A DNA stretch of 64,000 nucleotides from Phreatobacter sp. (GCF_022843985.1 NZ_JALHMP010000019.1:26058-90057); one strand, 5' to 3'. Positions 32,662-41,984 are shown, numbered from the stretch's first letter. A program made the numbers and translations. The notes: generated by a model from the letters alone, not told the origin.

Positions 32662-33732
32662 TCACACCTCGCGCGCACCGAGAGCGGCATGGGTGGATAC
32701 CCGCGTCCAAGGCCCAATCCGTCCCTGGAAGGCGGTGTAATGCGCGGCGATCTTGCCCGCCATGGCGCTGCGGGTGGCAAGTTCGCCGACCAGGTCGGCG
32801 GCATGACGGCGGGCGATCCGCACCAGCGGCGTCGGGAAGCCGCGCAGCCGGACGCCGTGGGTCGAGACCATTGTCGCCAGCGCGTCCATGTTCAGGATCT
32901 CGATCTCGGCGAGGGCGATGGCCTGCTCCGCGTCACTGGCCGCCTGGACGACACCCTTCAGGTCGGCCGGCAACCCGTCCCACAGCGCCTTGTTGACCAC
33001 GAGCTCGCTCGATCCGTTCGGCTTGTTGAAGCCGGGTGCATAATAGAATGGCGCCACCCGCCACAGTCCCAGCTGGATGTCGGAACCGGGCGAGGTGAAC
33101 TCCGCCCCGTCGATCGCCCCACGCTCCAGCGACGGGTAGATATCGCCCGGCGGGATGGCGATGGCGGTAGCGCCGAGGCGCTGGAAGAGCTCCGCCCCGA
33201 GGCCCACCATGCGGATGGTGAGACCCTTCACGTCGTCGGCCGATTGCAGCTCCCTGCGGAACCAGCCGCCCATCGACACGCCGGTATTGCCGCCGAGGAA
33301 GGGCTTCACCCCGAACCGCGCCGCCGCCTCGTCCCACAAAGCCTGCCCGCCGCCCTTCAGCACCCAGGCATTGTGCTCGGGCGGAGTCAGGCCAAAGGGG
33401 ATGGTGGTGAAGAAGGCGAGAGCCGGCTCCCGCCCGATGGCGAAGAAGGAGGCGGTATGGCCGAGTTCGACGGTGCCATTGCCCACCGCCTCGTGGACGG
33501 CGAAGGCCGGCACCACCTCGCCAGCGGCGAGGACCTGGACCTCGATCCGCCCGCCGGACAGGAGCTTGATCCGGTCGGCGATGCGCTGGGCCGAGAAGGC
33601 CGGGCCGGGCAGGTTGCGCGGCCAGGATGTGACGAGGCGCCAGCGCAGGACGGGCTGGGCCCGGACGAGACCCGGCGCGGCGATCAGGCCGGTGGCACCA
33701 GCGACAAGCGCGGAGCGGCGATTGAAGGTCAT
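32662..33732 (-). CDS. TRAP transporter solute-binding protein, DctP type
   Basis: A 356-residue periplasmic binding protein. The leader NRRSALVAGATGLIAAPGLVRAQ has a twin-arginine pattern. The body follows the DctP/YiaO fold: SWPRNLPGPAFSAQRIADRIKLLSGGRIEVQVLAAGE (in parts), VELGHTASFFAIG, and the substrate-arginine region (LTIRMVGLGAELFQRLGATAIAIPPGDIYPSLERGAIDGAE, in parts). The ATG at 33732 is chosen since it starts the Tat leader. No DctM or DctQ membrane subunit is encoded nearby, so the permease must lie elsewhere. Its stop is 116 bp upstream of the XRE start, and thiD ends just before its own start. Confidence 0.9.
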   Translation of the reverse strand: MTFNRRSALVAGATGLIAAPGLVRAQPVLRWRLVTSWPRNLPGPAFSAQRIADRIKLLSGGRIEVQVLAAGEVVPAFAVHEAVGNGTVELGHTASFFAIGREPALAFFTTIPFGLTPPEHNAWVLKGGGQALWDEAAARFGVKPFLGGNTGVSMGGWFRRELQSADDVKGLTIRMVGLGAELFQRLGATAIAIPPGDIYPSLERGAIDGAEFTSPGSDIQLGLWRVAPFYYAPGFNKPNGSSELVVNKALWDGLPADLKGVVQAASDAEQAIALAEIEILNMDALATMVSTHGVRLRGFPTPLVRIARRHAADLVGELATRSAMAGKIAAHYTAFQGRIGPWTRVSTHAALGAREV

Positions 33733-33733
33733 G

Positions 33734-34531
33734 TCACCACCAGGCGTGGAAATGATGGGTGGGCCCATGGCCGCTGCCGACCTGCAGCCGTTCCGATGCG
33801 GCGATGGCGGCAGTCACATAATCCTTTGCCTCGCTGACCGCCTGTCCCAGTGGAAAGCCCTTGGCGAGGCCGGCGGCAATGGCCGAGGAGAGCGTGCAGC
33901 CGGTGCCGTGGGTGTTGCGGGTGGCGACGCGCGGCGCCTCCAGCCGTACCGTTCCGGCCGGCGTCACCAGAAGATCGACGCTGGTATCGCCGGTGCCGTG
34001 GCCGCCCTTCATCAGCACTGCCTTTGCCCCCTGCGCCATCAGCGCCTGTCCCTGGGCGAGCATGTCGTCCTCCCCCCGTGCCACCGGCTGATCGAGCAGG
34101 GCCGCCGCCTCCAGCAGGTTGGGCGTGACGAGAACGGCGCGCGGGAAGAGCAAGCGCCGCAGCGCCGAGACCGCGTCGGGATGGAGCAGCCGGTCGCCGG
34201 AGGTCGCAACCATGACTGGATCGAGCACGACCTGGCCGACCCGGTGCCGGTCGAGCCCCGCCGCCACGGCCGCGATCACCGGCACTTGCGACAGCATGCC
34301 GATCTTGGCAGCGCCGACCTTCAGGTCGGAGAAGACCGAATCCATCTGCGCGGCGATGAAATCCGCCGGCACGTCATGGATCGCCTGGACGCCGCGGGTG
34401 TTCTGCGCGGTGAGCGCCGTGACGACGCTGGCACCATAGACGCCGAGCGCCGAGAAGGTCTTGAGATCCGCCTGGATGCCGGCACCGCCGCCGGAATCCG
34501 AGCCCGCAATGGTCACCGCGATGGCCGTCAT
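33734..34531 (-). CDS. thiD: Hydroxymethylpyrimidine/phosphomethylpyrimidine kinase
   Basis: A 265-residue enzyme that phosphorylates HMP and HMP-phosphate in thiamine synthesis and salvage. Motifs are [21 protein letters not shown] (substrate/ATP loop), [27 protein letters not shown] and the ribokinase-type signature [20 protein letters not shown] with catalytic aspartate region. Its ATG overlaps the thiM stop (ATGA), so the two kinases are translated together under the TPP riboswitch. Confidence 0.96.
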   Translation of the reverse strand: MTAIAVTIAGSDSGGGAGIQADLKTFSALGVYGASVVTALTAQNTRGVQAIHDVPADFIAAQMDSVFSDLKVGAAKIGMLSQVPVIAAVAAGLDRHRVGQVVLDPVMVATSGDRLLHPDAVSALRRLLFPRAVLVTPNLLEAAALLDQPVARGEDDMLAQGQALMAQGAKAVLMKGGHGTGDTSVDLLVTPAGTVRLEAPRVATRNTHGTGCTLSSAIAAGLAKGFPLGQAVSEAKDYVTAAIAASERLQVGSGHGPTHHFHAWW

Positions 34532-35334
34532 GGCGCCTCTCCCTGCTCTGGTGTCGTGATCCGCGCCCGCGCCGCGATATCGGCCGCTTCTAGACCGTAG
34601 AGGGCGTCGAGATAGGCGGATGCGAAACTGCCCGGCCCGCGCGCCGTCTCGGCGGCGCTCTCTCCGACGATTCCGAGCACGAGCATGGCGGCGGCGCTCG
34701 CCGCTCCGGCATCGTCGCCGACGGCGAGAAAGGCGGCGGTGATCGCCGCCCCGGCGCAGCCCATGGCGGTCACCCGCGCCATCAGCGGATGGCCGTTGGC
34801 GATGGCGACAAGGCGATCGCCGTCGGTCACCACATCCGTCTCCCCGGTCGCCGCCACGACGGTGGCGAGGCGGCGGGCGATCATGGCGAGGTCCTCGTCC
34901 GGACCGAGCACCGCGATCTCGGCGCCGTTGCCGCGGATCGCCGCCGGTGCGAGCGCGGCGAGGTCGCGCGCGAAGGCGGCGCGCCCGGCCGAGCGGTCGA
35001 TGAAGACGGGGTCGAGGAGCCAGGGCCGGCCGGCCGCGCTGGCCACCTCGATCGCCGTGCGGATGACGGCGCGCCGCTCCGGCTCCAGCGTGCCGAGATT
35101 GACCAGGAGCGCATCGGCGCTGCCGGCGAAGGCGGCGATCTCGTCCGGCGCCGTCGTCATCGACGGCACCGCACCGAGGGCGAGCAGCGCATTGGCGGTA
35201 TAGGCCTGCGCCACCGTGTTGGTGATGCAATGGACACGCGGCCTGCGTGCACGGATCGCGGCGAGGCCGTCACGGGCGGTGTGCAGGACGCGGTCGCTGA
35301 AGTCGGAATCCCCGCTTGGGGGCCATCTGTCCAT
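34528..35334 (-). CDS. thiM: Hydroxyethylthiazole kinase
   Basis: A 268-residue thiazole salvage kinase. Recognisable parts are [70 protein letters not shown] and the ATP-site segment [18 protein letters not shown]. The usual GTGC in the anion hole reads MGCAGA here, a common ThiM variant. The ATG at 35334 has GGAGGAAA 5 nt upstream, part of the riboswitch expression platform. With thiD it forms a salvage operon. thiE is not seen nearby. Confidence 0.94.
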   Translation of the reverse strand: MDRWPPSGDSDFSDRVLHTARDGLAAIRARRPRVHCITNTVAQAYTANALLALGAVPSMTTAPDEIAAFAGSADALLVNLGTLEPERRAVIRTAIEVASAAGRPWLLDPVFIDRSAGRAAFARDLAALAPAAIRGNGAEIAVLGPDEDLAMIARRLATVVAATGETDVVTDGDRLVAIANGHPLMARVTAMGCAGAAITAAFLAVGDDAGAASAAAMLVLGIVGESAAETARGPGSFASAYLDALYGLEAADIAARARITTPEQGEAP

Positions 35335-35343
35335 CTCGGTTTC

Positions 35344-35417
35344 CTCCGCCGGCATGACCCGGTTCAGGTACGACGGGTTGGCCTTGCGACCTCTCAGCCC
35401 GATGAGGGCACCCCGAC
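35344..35417 (-). promoter_or_regulatory. TPP riboswitch controlling thiMD
   Basis: On the minus strand the leader has the conserved THI-box core: GGGGTGCCC, then GGGCTGAGAGG, and ACCTGAACCGGGTCATGCC before GGCGGAGGAA. These are the pyrimidine- and pyrophosphate-sensing helices. The 3' end touches the thiM ribosome site, so thiamine pyrophosphate probably blocks translation initiation rather than terminating transcription. Confidence 0.95.
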
Positions 35418-35528
35418 GAGACAATGAGTGACAGTTAGGCCAAGGAACCCGCCGGCGCAAGCACCGGGGGGATGACGCGCGCGCCCATTGATGGCATGGG
35501 TGAGGCCTTGCGCGCCGCGAGGGTCCCC

Positions 35529-35765
35529 ATGATCGCCTTCTTCGTCCAGATCAAATGCCAGCTCGGCAAGGCCTATCAGGTCGCCGCCGCCCTCGCCGAC
35601 CGCGAGATCGCCTCGGAGATCTATTCGACCGCCGGTAATTTCGACCTGCTGGTGAAGTTCTATGTCGAGCCCGGCACCGATATCGGCCATTTCGTCAACG
35701 AGAAGGTGCAGCTGATCCCGGGCATCCAGGACACCCATACGATCATCACCTTCAAGGCGTTCTGA
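35529..35765 (+). CDS. Stand-alone Lrp/AsnC ligand-binding (RAM) domain protein
   Basis: A 78-residue protein equal to the effector-binding RAM domain of Lrp/AsnC regulators, without a DNA-binding domain (MIAFFVQIKCQLGKAYQVAAAL, IYSTAGNFDLLVKFYV, VQLIPGIQDTHTIITFKAF, read in order). Stand-alone RAM proteins form oligomers and bind amino acids; their targets are mostly unknown. An in-frame start 19 residues upstream is possible, but the domain begins at MIAFF. It is divergent from thiM with about 110 bp between coding and riboswitch. Confidence 0.9.
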   Translation: MIAFFVQIKCQLGKAYQVAAALADREIASEIYSTAGNFDLLVKFYVEPGTDIGHFVNEKVQLIPGIQDTHTIITFKAF

Positions 35766-35774
35766 CCGCGCCGG

Positions 35775-36062
35775 TCAGGGCTGGCGCTGCCGCCAGATCT
35801 GGAAGACGCCGAAGGCCAGCGTCACCATGCCGGCATACCAGAGCACCGGCACGTAGCGCGGAATCGCCCCGCGGATATTGGCCTGGAAGAAGGCGCATTC
35901 GGGTGTCGCGAAGCCGATGCAGGCGAGCTTCAGGCCGAGGAGGCCGAAGGCGCCGCCATACTGGGCATAGTAGACGAACCACCAGACCACCGAGACTAGG
36001 CAGAAGGCGAGGCCGAGATAGATGGCCGGCGGGGTCGATGTCTTCGGATCGTCCGGCGCCAT
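35775..36062 (-). CDS. Small two-helix membrane protein
   Basis: A 95-residue protein with two hydrophobic segments (AIYLGLAFCLVSVVWWFVYYAQYGG and YVPVLWYAGMVTLAFGVFQIW) joined by a cysteine-containing loop (LACIGFATPECAFFQANIRG). The pattern is regular enough to be a real protein family of unknown function. It converges on the RAM protein 9 bp away and is divergent from the molybdenum hydroxylase gene. Confidence 0.7.
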   Translation of the reverse strand: MAPDDPKTSTPPAIYLGLAFCLVSVVWWFVYYAQYGGAFGLLGLKLACIGFATPECAFFQANIRGAIPRYVPVLWYAGMVTLAFGVFQIWRQRQP

Positions 36063-36216
36063 GAAGCCCGTCCTGCGCTGATCGTGATCCCTGCCATTTA
36101 CGCGGGTTCTCCGTGGCAAGGCCAGTCTCCGCCGCATTGCGCCTTTGCGACGGCCAAGGCTTGCCTCGCAGCCGCGAAGCGTTCCATTCTGATTCCGAGT
36201 TCCCGGAGCACATGAC

Positions 36217-38526
36217 ATGACGCCGACGAAATTCGGAATGGGCCAGGCATTGAGCCGGGTCGAGGACGCGCCGCTGATCAAGGGCGAGGGACGCTTCGTC
36301 TCCGACCTGGTGCCGGACGGCGCGCTGATCGGCTATGTCGTGCGTTCGCCCTTCGCCTTCGCCGACTTCGTGATCACCGACACCAGCGCGGCCCGCGCCA
36401 TGAAGGGCGTCAAGGCGATCTTCACCCATGCCGACCTCGAGGGCATCGGCAACCTGCCCTGCCTGTCGCAGATCCCCTCGGTGACCCCGATCCCCAATCC
36501 GCCCTGGGAGGTGCTCTGCTCTAAGACCGTCCGCCATGTCGGTGACGGCATCGCCTTCGTCGTGGCGGATACGCTCGACCGGGCCAAGGACGCCGCCGAG
36601 GCCATCGCCATCGAATGGACGTCGCGCGAGCCGATCATCGACGCCGTCGATGCCCTGCAGAAGGGCGCTCCCCAGGTCTGGCCCGACATTCCCGGCAATC
36701 TCTGCGGCGAGGTGCATCTCGGCGAGGCGGAGGCGACCGAGAAGGCCTTCGCCAAGGCCCACCGCACGGTGTCGCTGACCATCGTCAACAACCGCCTGGT
36801 CACCAACTACATGGAGACGCGCGGCTGCCTCGCCGAATATGATTCCAAGGCGAAGAGCTTCACCCTGACCCTCGGAAGCCAGGGCAGCCACAGCATCCAG
36901 GCGACGCTGGCGACCCGCATCTTCAACATGCCGAAGGAACAGATCCGCGTCATCACGCCTGATGTCGGTGGCGGCTTCGGCACCAAGACCTTCATGTTCC
37001 GCGAATATCCGCTCTGCATGCTCGCCGCCCGCAAGCTGAAGAAGCCGGTCGCCTGGGTGCAGGACCGCGGCGACCATTTCGTCAATTGCAGCCAGGGCCG
37101 CGACAATGTCTCCACCGCCACGGCGGCGCTCGACAAGCGCGGCAAGGTGCTGGCGGTAAAGGTCGACACTGTGGCCGACATGGGCGCCTATCTGTCCCAG
37201 TACGCGACCTTCATCCCCTATGTCGGCGCCCTCATGCTGGCCGGTGTCTATGCCTTCCCCGCCATGCATGTCCGGCTGAAATATGCCTATACCAACACCG
37301 TCCCCGTCGACGCCTATCGCGGCGCCGGGCGCCCGGAGGCGGCCTATCTCATCGAGCGCCTGATGGACCGCATCGCCATCGAGACCGGCATGAGCCCGGC
37401 CGAGGTGCGCCGCCGCAACTTCATCCAGCCCGACCAGTTCCCCTGGAAGACGCCCGTCGGCCGCACCTACGATTCCGGCGAGTTCGACGGCCACATGACC
37501 CGCGCCATGGCGGTCGCCGGCTGGGACGCCTTCAAGGACCGCCTGAAGGCGGCGAAGAAGGCCGGCAAGATCCGCGGCATCGGCATGGCCACCTATGTGG
37601 AGGCGTGCGGCGGCGGTGCCCCCGAGAACGCCTGGATGAGCCTGGAGAAGGACGGCACGGTGACCATCAAGATCGGCACCCAGTCCAACGGCCAGGGCCA
37701 CAAGACGGCCTATGCCCAGCTCGCCTCCCAGCACCTCGACATCCCCATCGAGAAGATCAACGTCATCCAGGGCGACACCGCCCAGATTCCTACCGGCACT
37801 GGCACCGGCGGCTCGCGCTCGCTGCCCGTCGGCGGCGCCGCCGTCGATGTCGGCGCGCGGGCCCTGGCAGACGTGATCAAGGACATGGCGGCGACCGAGA
37901 TGGAGGTCGGCGTCGGCGATGTCGAGATCGTCGGTGGCGCGGTGCGCGTCGTCGGCACCGACAAGGCGATCTCCTATGAGAAGATCGCGTCCCTCCCGGG
38001 CGCCGAGGACAAGCTGAAGAGCCACGGCACCTGGCGGCCGCCGGAGCCCACCTTTCCCAATGGGACCCATATCTGCGAGGTGGAGATCGACCCGGATACC
38101 GGCGTCACCGAGATCGTCGCCTATACCGTCGTCGACGATTTCGGCGTCACCATCAATCCGACCCTGCTGGCCGGCCAGGTCCATGGCGGGATCGTCCAGG
38201 GAATCGGTCAGGCGCTGCTGGAGCGCACCGTCTACGACAAGGAGAGCGGCCAGCTCCTGACCGCCTCGTTCATGGACTACGCCATGCCACGGGCCGACCA
38301 CATCCCGAACTTCCATTTCGAGACGCGCAACGTGCCCTGCGTCACCAATCTCCTTGGCATCAAGGGGGCCGGCGAGGCCGGCACGATCGGCGCCTGCCCC
38401 TCGGTGATGAACGCCATCGTCGATGCGCTGTGGCGTGCCTATGGCATCAAGGAGATCGATATGCCGGCAACGCCTGCCCTCGTCTGGCAGACGATCCAGG
38501 ATGCCAAGGCAGCAAAGGCCGCCTGA
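36217..38526 (+). CDS. Xanthine dehydrogenase-family molybdopterin-binding large subunit
   Basis: A 769-residue molybdenum-hydroxylase catalytic subunit. It has the family N terminus (RVEDAPLIKGEGRFVSDL), the cofactor-binding GGGFGTKTFMFREYPL (about residue 250), AYRGAGRPEAAYLIERLMD, GQGHKTAYAQLASQ, and the catalytic glutamate in LLGIKGAGEAGTIGACPSV near the end. The active-site loop AYRGAGR differs from the AYRCSFR of true CO dehydrogenases, so an aldehyde- or heterocycle-hydroxylating enzyme is more likely. No iron-sulfur or FAD subunit gene is adjacent, which is unusual. Two c-type cytochromes follow downstream. GGAG lies 8 nt before the ATG. Confidence 0.93.
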   Translation: MTPTKFGMGQALSRVEDAPLIKGEGRFVSDLVPDGALIGYVVRSPFAFADFVITDTSAARAMKGVKAIFTHADLEGIGNLPCLSQIPSVTPIPNPPWEVLCSKTVRHVGDGIAFVVADTLDRAKDAAEAIAIEWTSREPIIDAVDALQKGAPQVWPDIPGNLCGEVHLGEAEATEKAFAKAHRTVSLTIVNNRLVTNYMETRGCLAEYDSKAKSFTLTLGSQGSHSIQATLATRIFNMPKEQIRVITPDVGGGFGTKTFMFREYPLCMLAARKLKKPVAWVQDRGDHFVNCSQGRDNVSTATAALDKRGKVLAVKVDTVADMGAYLSQYATFIPYVGALMLAGVYAFPAMHVRLKYAYTNTVPVDAYRGAGRPEAAYLIERLMDRIAIETGMSPAEVRRRNFIQPDQFPWKTPVGRTYDSGEFDGHMTRAMAVAGWDAFKDRLKAAKKAGKIRGIGMATYVEACGGGAPENAWMSLEKDGTVTIKIGTQSNGQGHKTAYAQLASQHLDIPIEKINVIQGDTAQIPTGTGTGGSRSLPVGGAAVDVGARALADVIKDMAATEMEVGVGDVEIVGGAVRVVGTDKAISYEKIASLPGAEDKLKSHGTWRPPEPTFPNGTHICEVEIDPDTGVTEIVAYTVVDDFGVTINPTLLAGQVHGGIVQGIGQALLERTVYDKESGQLLTASFMDYAMPRADHIPNFHFETRNVPCVTNLLGIKGAGEAGTIGACPSVMNAIVDALWRAYGIKEIDMPATPALVWQTIQDAKAAKAA

Positions 38527-38749
38527 CGTCGACCGGGCGGTCCTCCTCCCCCGCCCGGCCCCAGCCGGTTGCACGACGGCAAATGTGAATATGCGCGAAT
38601 GCAAGGTCATGCGGCGAGATAACGCAGGCGTGATCACTCCTCTGCAATATGGGGATACCCGCGGGCGCCTTCTGTGGTGTGGAATGATTCCAGTCGGCAC
38701 GAGGCCGACGGTCTCGTCCTCGAGCAGGACATCAAGGGGGAAAGTTCAC

Positions 38750-39190
38750 ATGAAGCGTTTGATCATTGCCGCGGCGACAATCGCCATCGGCACCCTGGCC
38801 GTATCGGCCCAGGGCGCCGACCCGATCGCCGCCCGCAAGGCATCCATGAAGACTGTCGGCGAACAGACCGGCGCCGGCGCCCGCATGGCGCGCGGCCAGG
38901 CGCCCTTCGATCTGGCACAGGCGCGGGCGATCTTCGCCGCCTACGAGCAATCGGCCGCCACCTATGCCAACCTCTTCCCCGATGGCAGCCAGACCGGTGG
39001 CGAAACCGCGGCTCTCCCGACGATCTGGGCGAACCGGGCCGCCTTCAACGCCGCCGTCGCCAAGTGGGGTGCCGATGCCCGCACCGAGGGCGCCAAGGTG
39101 ACCGATCTCGCCACCTTCCAGGCGGCCTTCGGCGAGGTGACCAAGAACTGCGGCAGCTGCCACGAGACCTACCGCGCCCGTCGCAACTGA
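38750..39190 (+). CDS. Cytochrome c'-type protein
   Basis: A 146-residue periplasmic protein with a signal peptide (LIIAAATIAIGTLAVSAQGA). It is a four-helix protein with a single haem motif, CGSCHETYR, at the very C terminus, as in cytochromes c'. The N-terminal helix contains RKASMKTVGEQTGAGARMARG. Cytochromes c' bind NO or act in electron transfer. The gene lies 223 bp after the molybdenum hydroxylase and 68 bp before a dihaem cytochrome, so an electron-transfer function for that enzyme is possible but inferred. Confidence 0.9.
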   Translation: MKRLIIAAATIAIGTLAVSAQGADPIAARKASMKTVGEQTGAGARMARGQAPFDLAQARAIFAAYEQSAATYANLFPDGSQTGGETAALPTIWANRAAFNAAVAKWGADARTEGAKVTDLATFQAAFGEVTKNCGSCHETYRARRN

Positions 39191-39258
39191 GCGGCGCCAG
39201 CCAACGCGGCGCGCCGGTCTTGCGGGCCGGCGCGTCACGCCAACGAACGAGGTAAGGC

Positions 39259-40179
39259 ATGATCAGGCGGCTGGTGATGGGTCTGGCGATTCTCGGGGTC
39301 GCCGGAGGAGCCGTTTTCTGGTGGCTCACCATGCCCTCACGTCTGGCACCGGCCGCATTGGCCGGCCCCGCGCCGAATGCCGAGCACGGCCGGCTGGTCT
39401 TCGCCGCTGCCGGCTGCGCCTCCTGCCACGTCACCGAGGGCCAGACCGACCGCACACGGATGGGCGGCGGTCATGGGCTGAAATCGCCCTTTGGCACCTT
39501 CTATGCCCCCAACATTTCGCCTCATCCGGAGCGCGGCATCGGCCGCTGGTCGGAGGCCGACTTCGCCAATGCCATGCTGAAAGGCGTCTCGCCGTCCGGC
39601 GAGCACTATTATCCGGCTTTCCCCTACACCTCCTACCAGCGCATGACGGTCGGGGATGTCCGTGACCTCTTCGCCTATATGAAGACGCTGCCGGTCGATC
39701 CGACGGCCAACCGCCCGCATGACTTGCCCTTCCCCTTCACGGTGCGCCGTGGCCTCGGCCTGTGGAAACTCGCCTTCCTCGACGGCCAGCCCTTCCGGCC
39801 CGATCCGTCGAAATCCGCCGCCTGGAACCGCGGCGCCTATTTGGTCGAGGGTCCCGGCCATTGCGCCGAATGCCATTCGCCGCGCGCCTTCACCGGCGCC
39901 ATCACCGCCGACCGCCGCTTCGCGGGTGGCCCTAATCCGGAAGGCGCGGGCTGGGTCCCCAACATCACGCCGCACCGCGACGGCATAGCCTCCTGGTCGG
40001 AGGACGATATCGCCAGCTACCTCGCCGACGGCTTCACGCCCTCCGGCGACTCGGCCGGCGGGGCCATGGCATCGGTCATCCGCAACACCGCCCAGCTCAG
40101 CAATGATGACCGCGCGGCCATGGCGGCCTACCTGAAGGCCCTGCCGGCGCGTGAGGGCCGGGCCCCTCCCCGCCGCTGA
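39259..40179 (+). CDS. Dihaem c-type cytochrome, dehydrogenase-associated type
   Basis: A 306-residue membrane-anchored or periplasmic protein with an N-terminal hydrophobic segment (LVMGLAILGVAGGAVFWWL) and two cytochrome c domains: CASCH at about residue 53 and CAECH at about 208. Between them are FYAPNISPHPERGIGRWSEADF and HYYPAFPYTSYQRMTVGDVRDL, typical of cytochrome subunits of alcohol and aldehyde dehydrogenases. GAGG precedes the ATG. Together with the preceding cytochrome c' it forms a small redox cluster downstream of the molybdenum hydroxylase. Confidence 0.92.
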   Translation: MIRRLVMGLAILGVAGGAVFWWLTMPSRLAPAALAGPAPNAEHGRLVFAAAGCASCHVTEGQTDRTRMGGGHGLKSPFGTFYAPNISPHPERGIGRWSEADFANAMLKGVSPSGEHYYPAFPYTSYQRMTVGDVRDLFAYMKTLPVDPTANRPHDLPFPFTVRRGLGLWKLAFLDGQPFRPDPSKSAAWNRGAYLVEGPGHCAECHSPRAFTGAITADRRFAGGPNPEGAGWVPNITPHRDGIASWSEDDIASYLADGFTPSGDSAGGAMASVIRNTAQLSNDDRAAMAAYLKALPAREGRAPPRR

Positions 40180-40285
40180 GATCGTTCAGCGACGATCACG
40201 CAGCCGTGACCCGGACCAGTGATCTTGTGTGCGAAAAAGCCGCGAAAAACACCGGTTACGCCTAGGTAACCACCTGAGTCTAAAG

Positions 40286-40322
40286 ACGAAAAAGCCGCGA
40301 GCCGAACGGGACGACTCGCGGC
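40286..40322 (-). terminator. Terminator of the DoxX gene
   Basis: Perfect 8-bp stem GCCGCGAG / CTCGCGGC (40294-40301 and 40315-40322) followed on the minus strand by a five-T run. It lies 31 bp past the DoxX stop and 107 bp past the convergent cytochrome gene. Confidence 0.85.
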
Positions 40323-40353
40323 CTGGACCGTCACGCGAAATGACGGAACAGCG

Positions 40354-40755
40354 TCAGGGATTGCTGGAGCGCTGGGCGTCGACGCTCCACGGGCCGGGTC
40401 CGGCGAAGACCAGATAGAGGAAGGTGAAGCAATACATGATCGCGAGGTTGCCGCCGTTCTGGATCGGGTAGAAGCCGCGGCCGGCATGGCCGATGAAATA
40501 GGCCGCAGCCATGGTGCCGGCGAGCACGAAAGCGGCCGGGCGGGTGAAAAAACCGACCAGAATCAACACGCCCGTAACGAGTTCGATGCAGGCGGCGATC
40601 CACGGCATCGAGCCGACCGGGGCGAAATTGACGCTCATCGGGAAGCCGAAGAGCTTGACGAAGGCATGCTGCAGCAAGACCAGCGCGGCCATGATGCGGA
40701 GCACCGAGAGCAGGCGCGGTGCCCAGGCGTTGAGGGTTGGATTGAGGCTGTCCAT
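40354..40755 (-). CDS. DoxX-family membrane protein
   Basis: A 133-residue protein with four membrane helices (RLLSVLRIMAALVLLQHAFVKLFGFP, WIAACIELVTGVLILVGFF, AAFVLAGTMAAAYFIGHAG, LAIMYCFTFLYLVFAGPGPWSVD). The GR/PF-type loops of the DoxX/YphA family are present. The family is linked to redox or thiosulfate metabolism in some archaea, but in Proteobacteria the function is unclear. It is convergent with the dihaem cytochrome and divergent from the exporter at 41008. Confidence 0.88.
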   Translation of the reverse strand: MDSLNPTLNAWAPRLLSVLRIMAALVLLQHAFVKLFGFPMSVNFAPVGSMPWIAACIELVTGVLILVGFFTRPAAFVLAGTMAAAYFIGHAGRGFYPIQNGGNLAIMYCFTFLYLVFAGPGPWSVDAQRSSNP

Positions 40756-41007
40756 GAGAAGGTCCCGTGATGTGACGAAGTGAGTGGCACCGCCTCTTGC
40801 AGGGCGGTGCGGCGACCATATCGGCTGACCGGTGGGGTGCAACCGGCCGGCCGGGGGCACGGCGACCGCAAAAACGACCGCGCCAGGGTGGAAACGGCTC
40901 GGAGCCGGGTCATGGTCGCAGGGCATGCGTGCAGCTTTGGCCCTGCCCGAACCCGGCCCGGCATGGTTCAAGGGACAGGCGAATATCCCTCCTGACCCCT
41001 CGCCTTC

Positions 41008-41967
41008 ATGCCCGTTCTCTCCCGCGCCGCCACGGGGATCCTCTTCAAGCTGATGTCGACGGTGGCCTTCACCTCCATGTCGACGCTGGCGCGCGTGGCG
41101 GGCCAGGAGATTCCGGTCGGCGAGATCGTCTTCTGCCGCTCCTTCTTCGCGCTGATCCCGCTCTTCATGATGCTCGCCTGGCGCCATGAGGTCATGGACG
41201 CGTTCCGCTTTGTCAGCTTCCGCTCCCACATGAAGCGCGGCGTCATCGGCGCCATCGGCATGTTTTCCGGCTTCGTCGGCCTGACCCTGCTGCCGCTCGC
41301 CGATTCCACCGCCATCGGCTATGCCGCCCCCCTGATGGTCGTGCCGCTCGCCTATTTCATCCTCGGCGAACAGGTGCGCATCTACCGCTGGTCGGCGGTG
41401 GCCATCGGCTTCGTCGGCGTCGTCGTCATCCTCTGGCCCCATCTTGATATCGGCACCCTCGGCGACCGCCCGGACAGCCAGCGCACCGGCGCCATTTTCG
41501 CCCTTGGCGGGGCGGTCTGCGCCGCCTTTGCCACCATCCAGGTCCGCAGGCTCGTCAACACCGAGACGACGGCCGCCATCGTCTTCTCCTTCATGGCGCT
41601 CTGCGCCACGCTGGCGCTCCTCACATGGCCCCTGGGGCATGTCCTGCCGGCCATCGGCCAATGGGTCGTGCCGAGCCCGTGGAAGGCGCTCATCCTGGTG
41701 ATGGTCGGCGTCACCGGCGGGCTCGGCCAGATCTTCCTGACGTTGAGCTACCGCTATGCGGACACCTCGCTGATCGCGCCCTTCGACTATTTCTCGATGA
41801 TCTGGGCGGTCATCTTCGGCTACATCGTCTTCGCCGACCTGCCGAGCGCCTATGTCGTCACCGGCGGCTCGATCGTCGTCGCCTCCGGCATCTTCGTCAT
41901 CTGGCGCGAGCACCAGCTCGGCATCGAGCGCGCCGGCCAGCGCAAGGTCACGACACCGCAGGGCTGA
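41008..41967 (+). CDS. DMT/EamA-family exporter
   Basis: A 319-residue protein with ten hydrophobic segments in two EamA repeats: TGILFKLMSTVAFTSMSTLARVAGQ and EIVFCRSFFALIPLFMMLAW in the first, FALGGAVCAAFATIQVRRLVNTETTAAIVFSF in the second. The charged tail reads WREHQLGIERAGQRK. This subgroup resembles exporters annotated for metabolites such as riboflavin or S-adenosylmethionine, but the substrate is unassigned. It is the third DMT protein in the window and converges on murJ. Confidence 0.87.
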   Translation: MPVLSRAATGILFKLMSTVAFTSMSTLARVAGQEIPVGEIVFCRSFFALIPLFMMLAWRHEVMDAFRFVSFRSHMKRGVIGAIGMFSGFVGLTLLPLADSTAIGYAAPLMVVPLAYFILGEQVRIYRWSAVAIGFVGVVVILWPHLDIGTLGDRPDSQRTGAIFALGGAVCAAFATIQVRRLVNTETTAAIVFSFMALCATLALLTWPLGHVLPAIGQWVVPSPWKALILVMVGVTGGLGQIFLTLSYRYADTSLIAPFDYFSMIWAVIFGYIVFADLPSAYVVTGGSIVVASGIFVIWREHQLGIERAGQRKVTTPQG

Positions 41968-41984
41968 GCGCCAGGGCAAGGGCC

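Noticed and set aside
35752..38700. 982-codon frame opposite the molybdenum hydroxylase
   Set aside because: The opposite strand carries the cofactor and catalytic motifs of the hydroxylase; this frame has no recognisable domain and spans several real genes.
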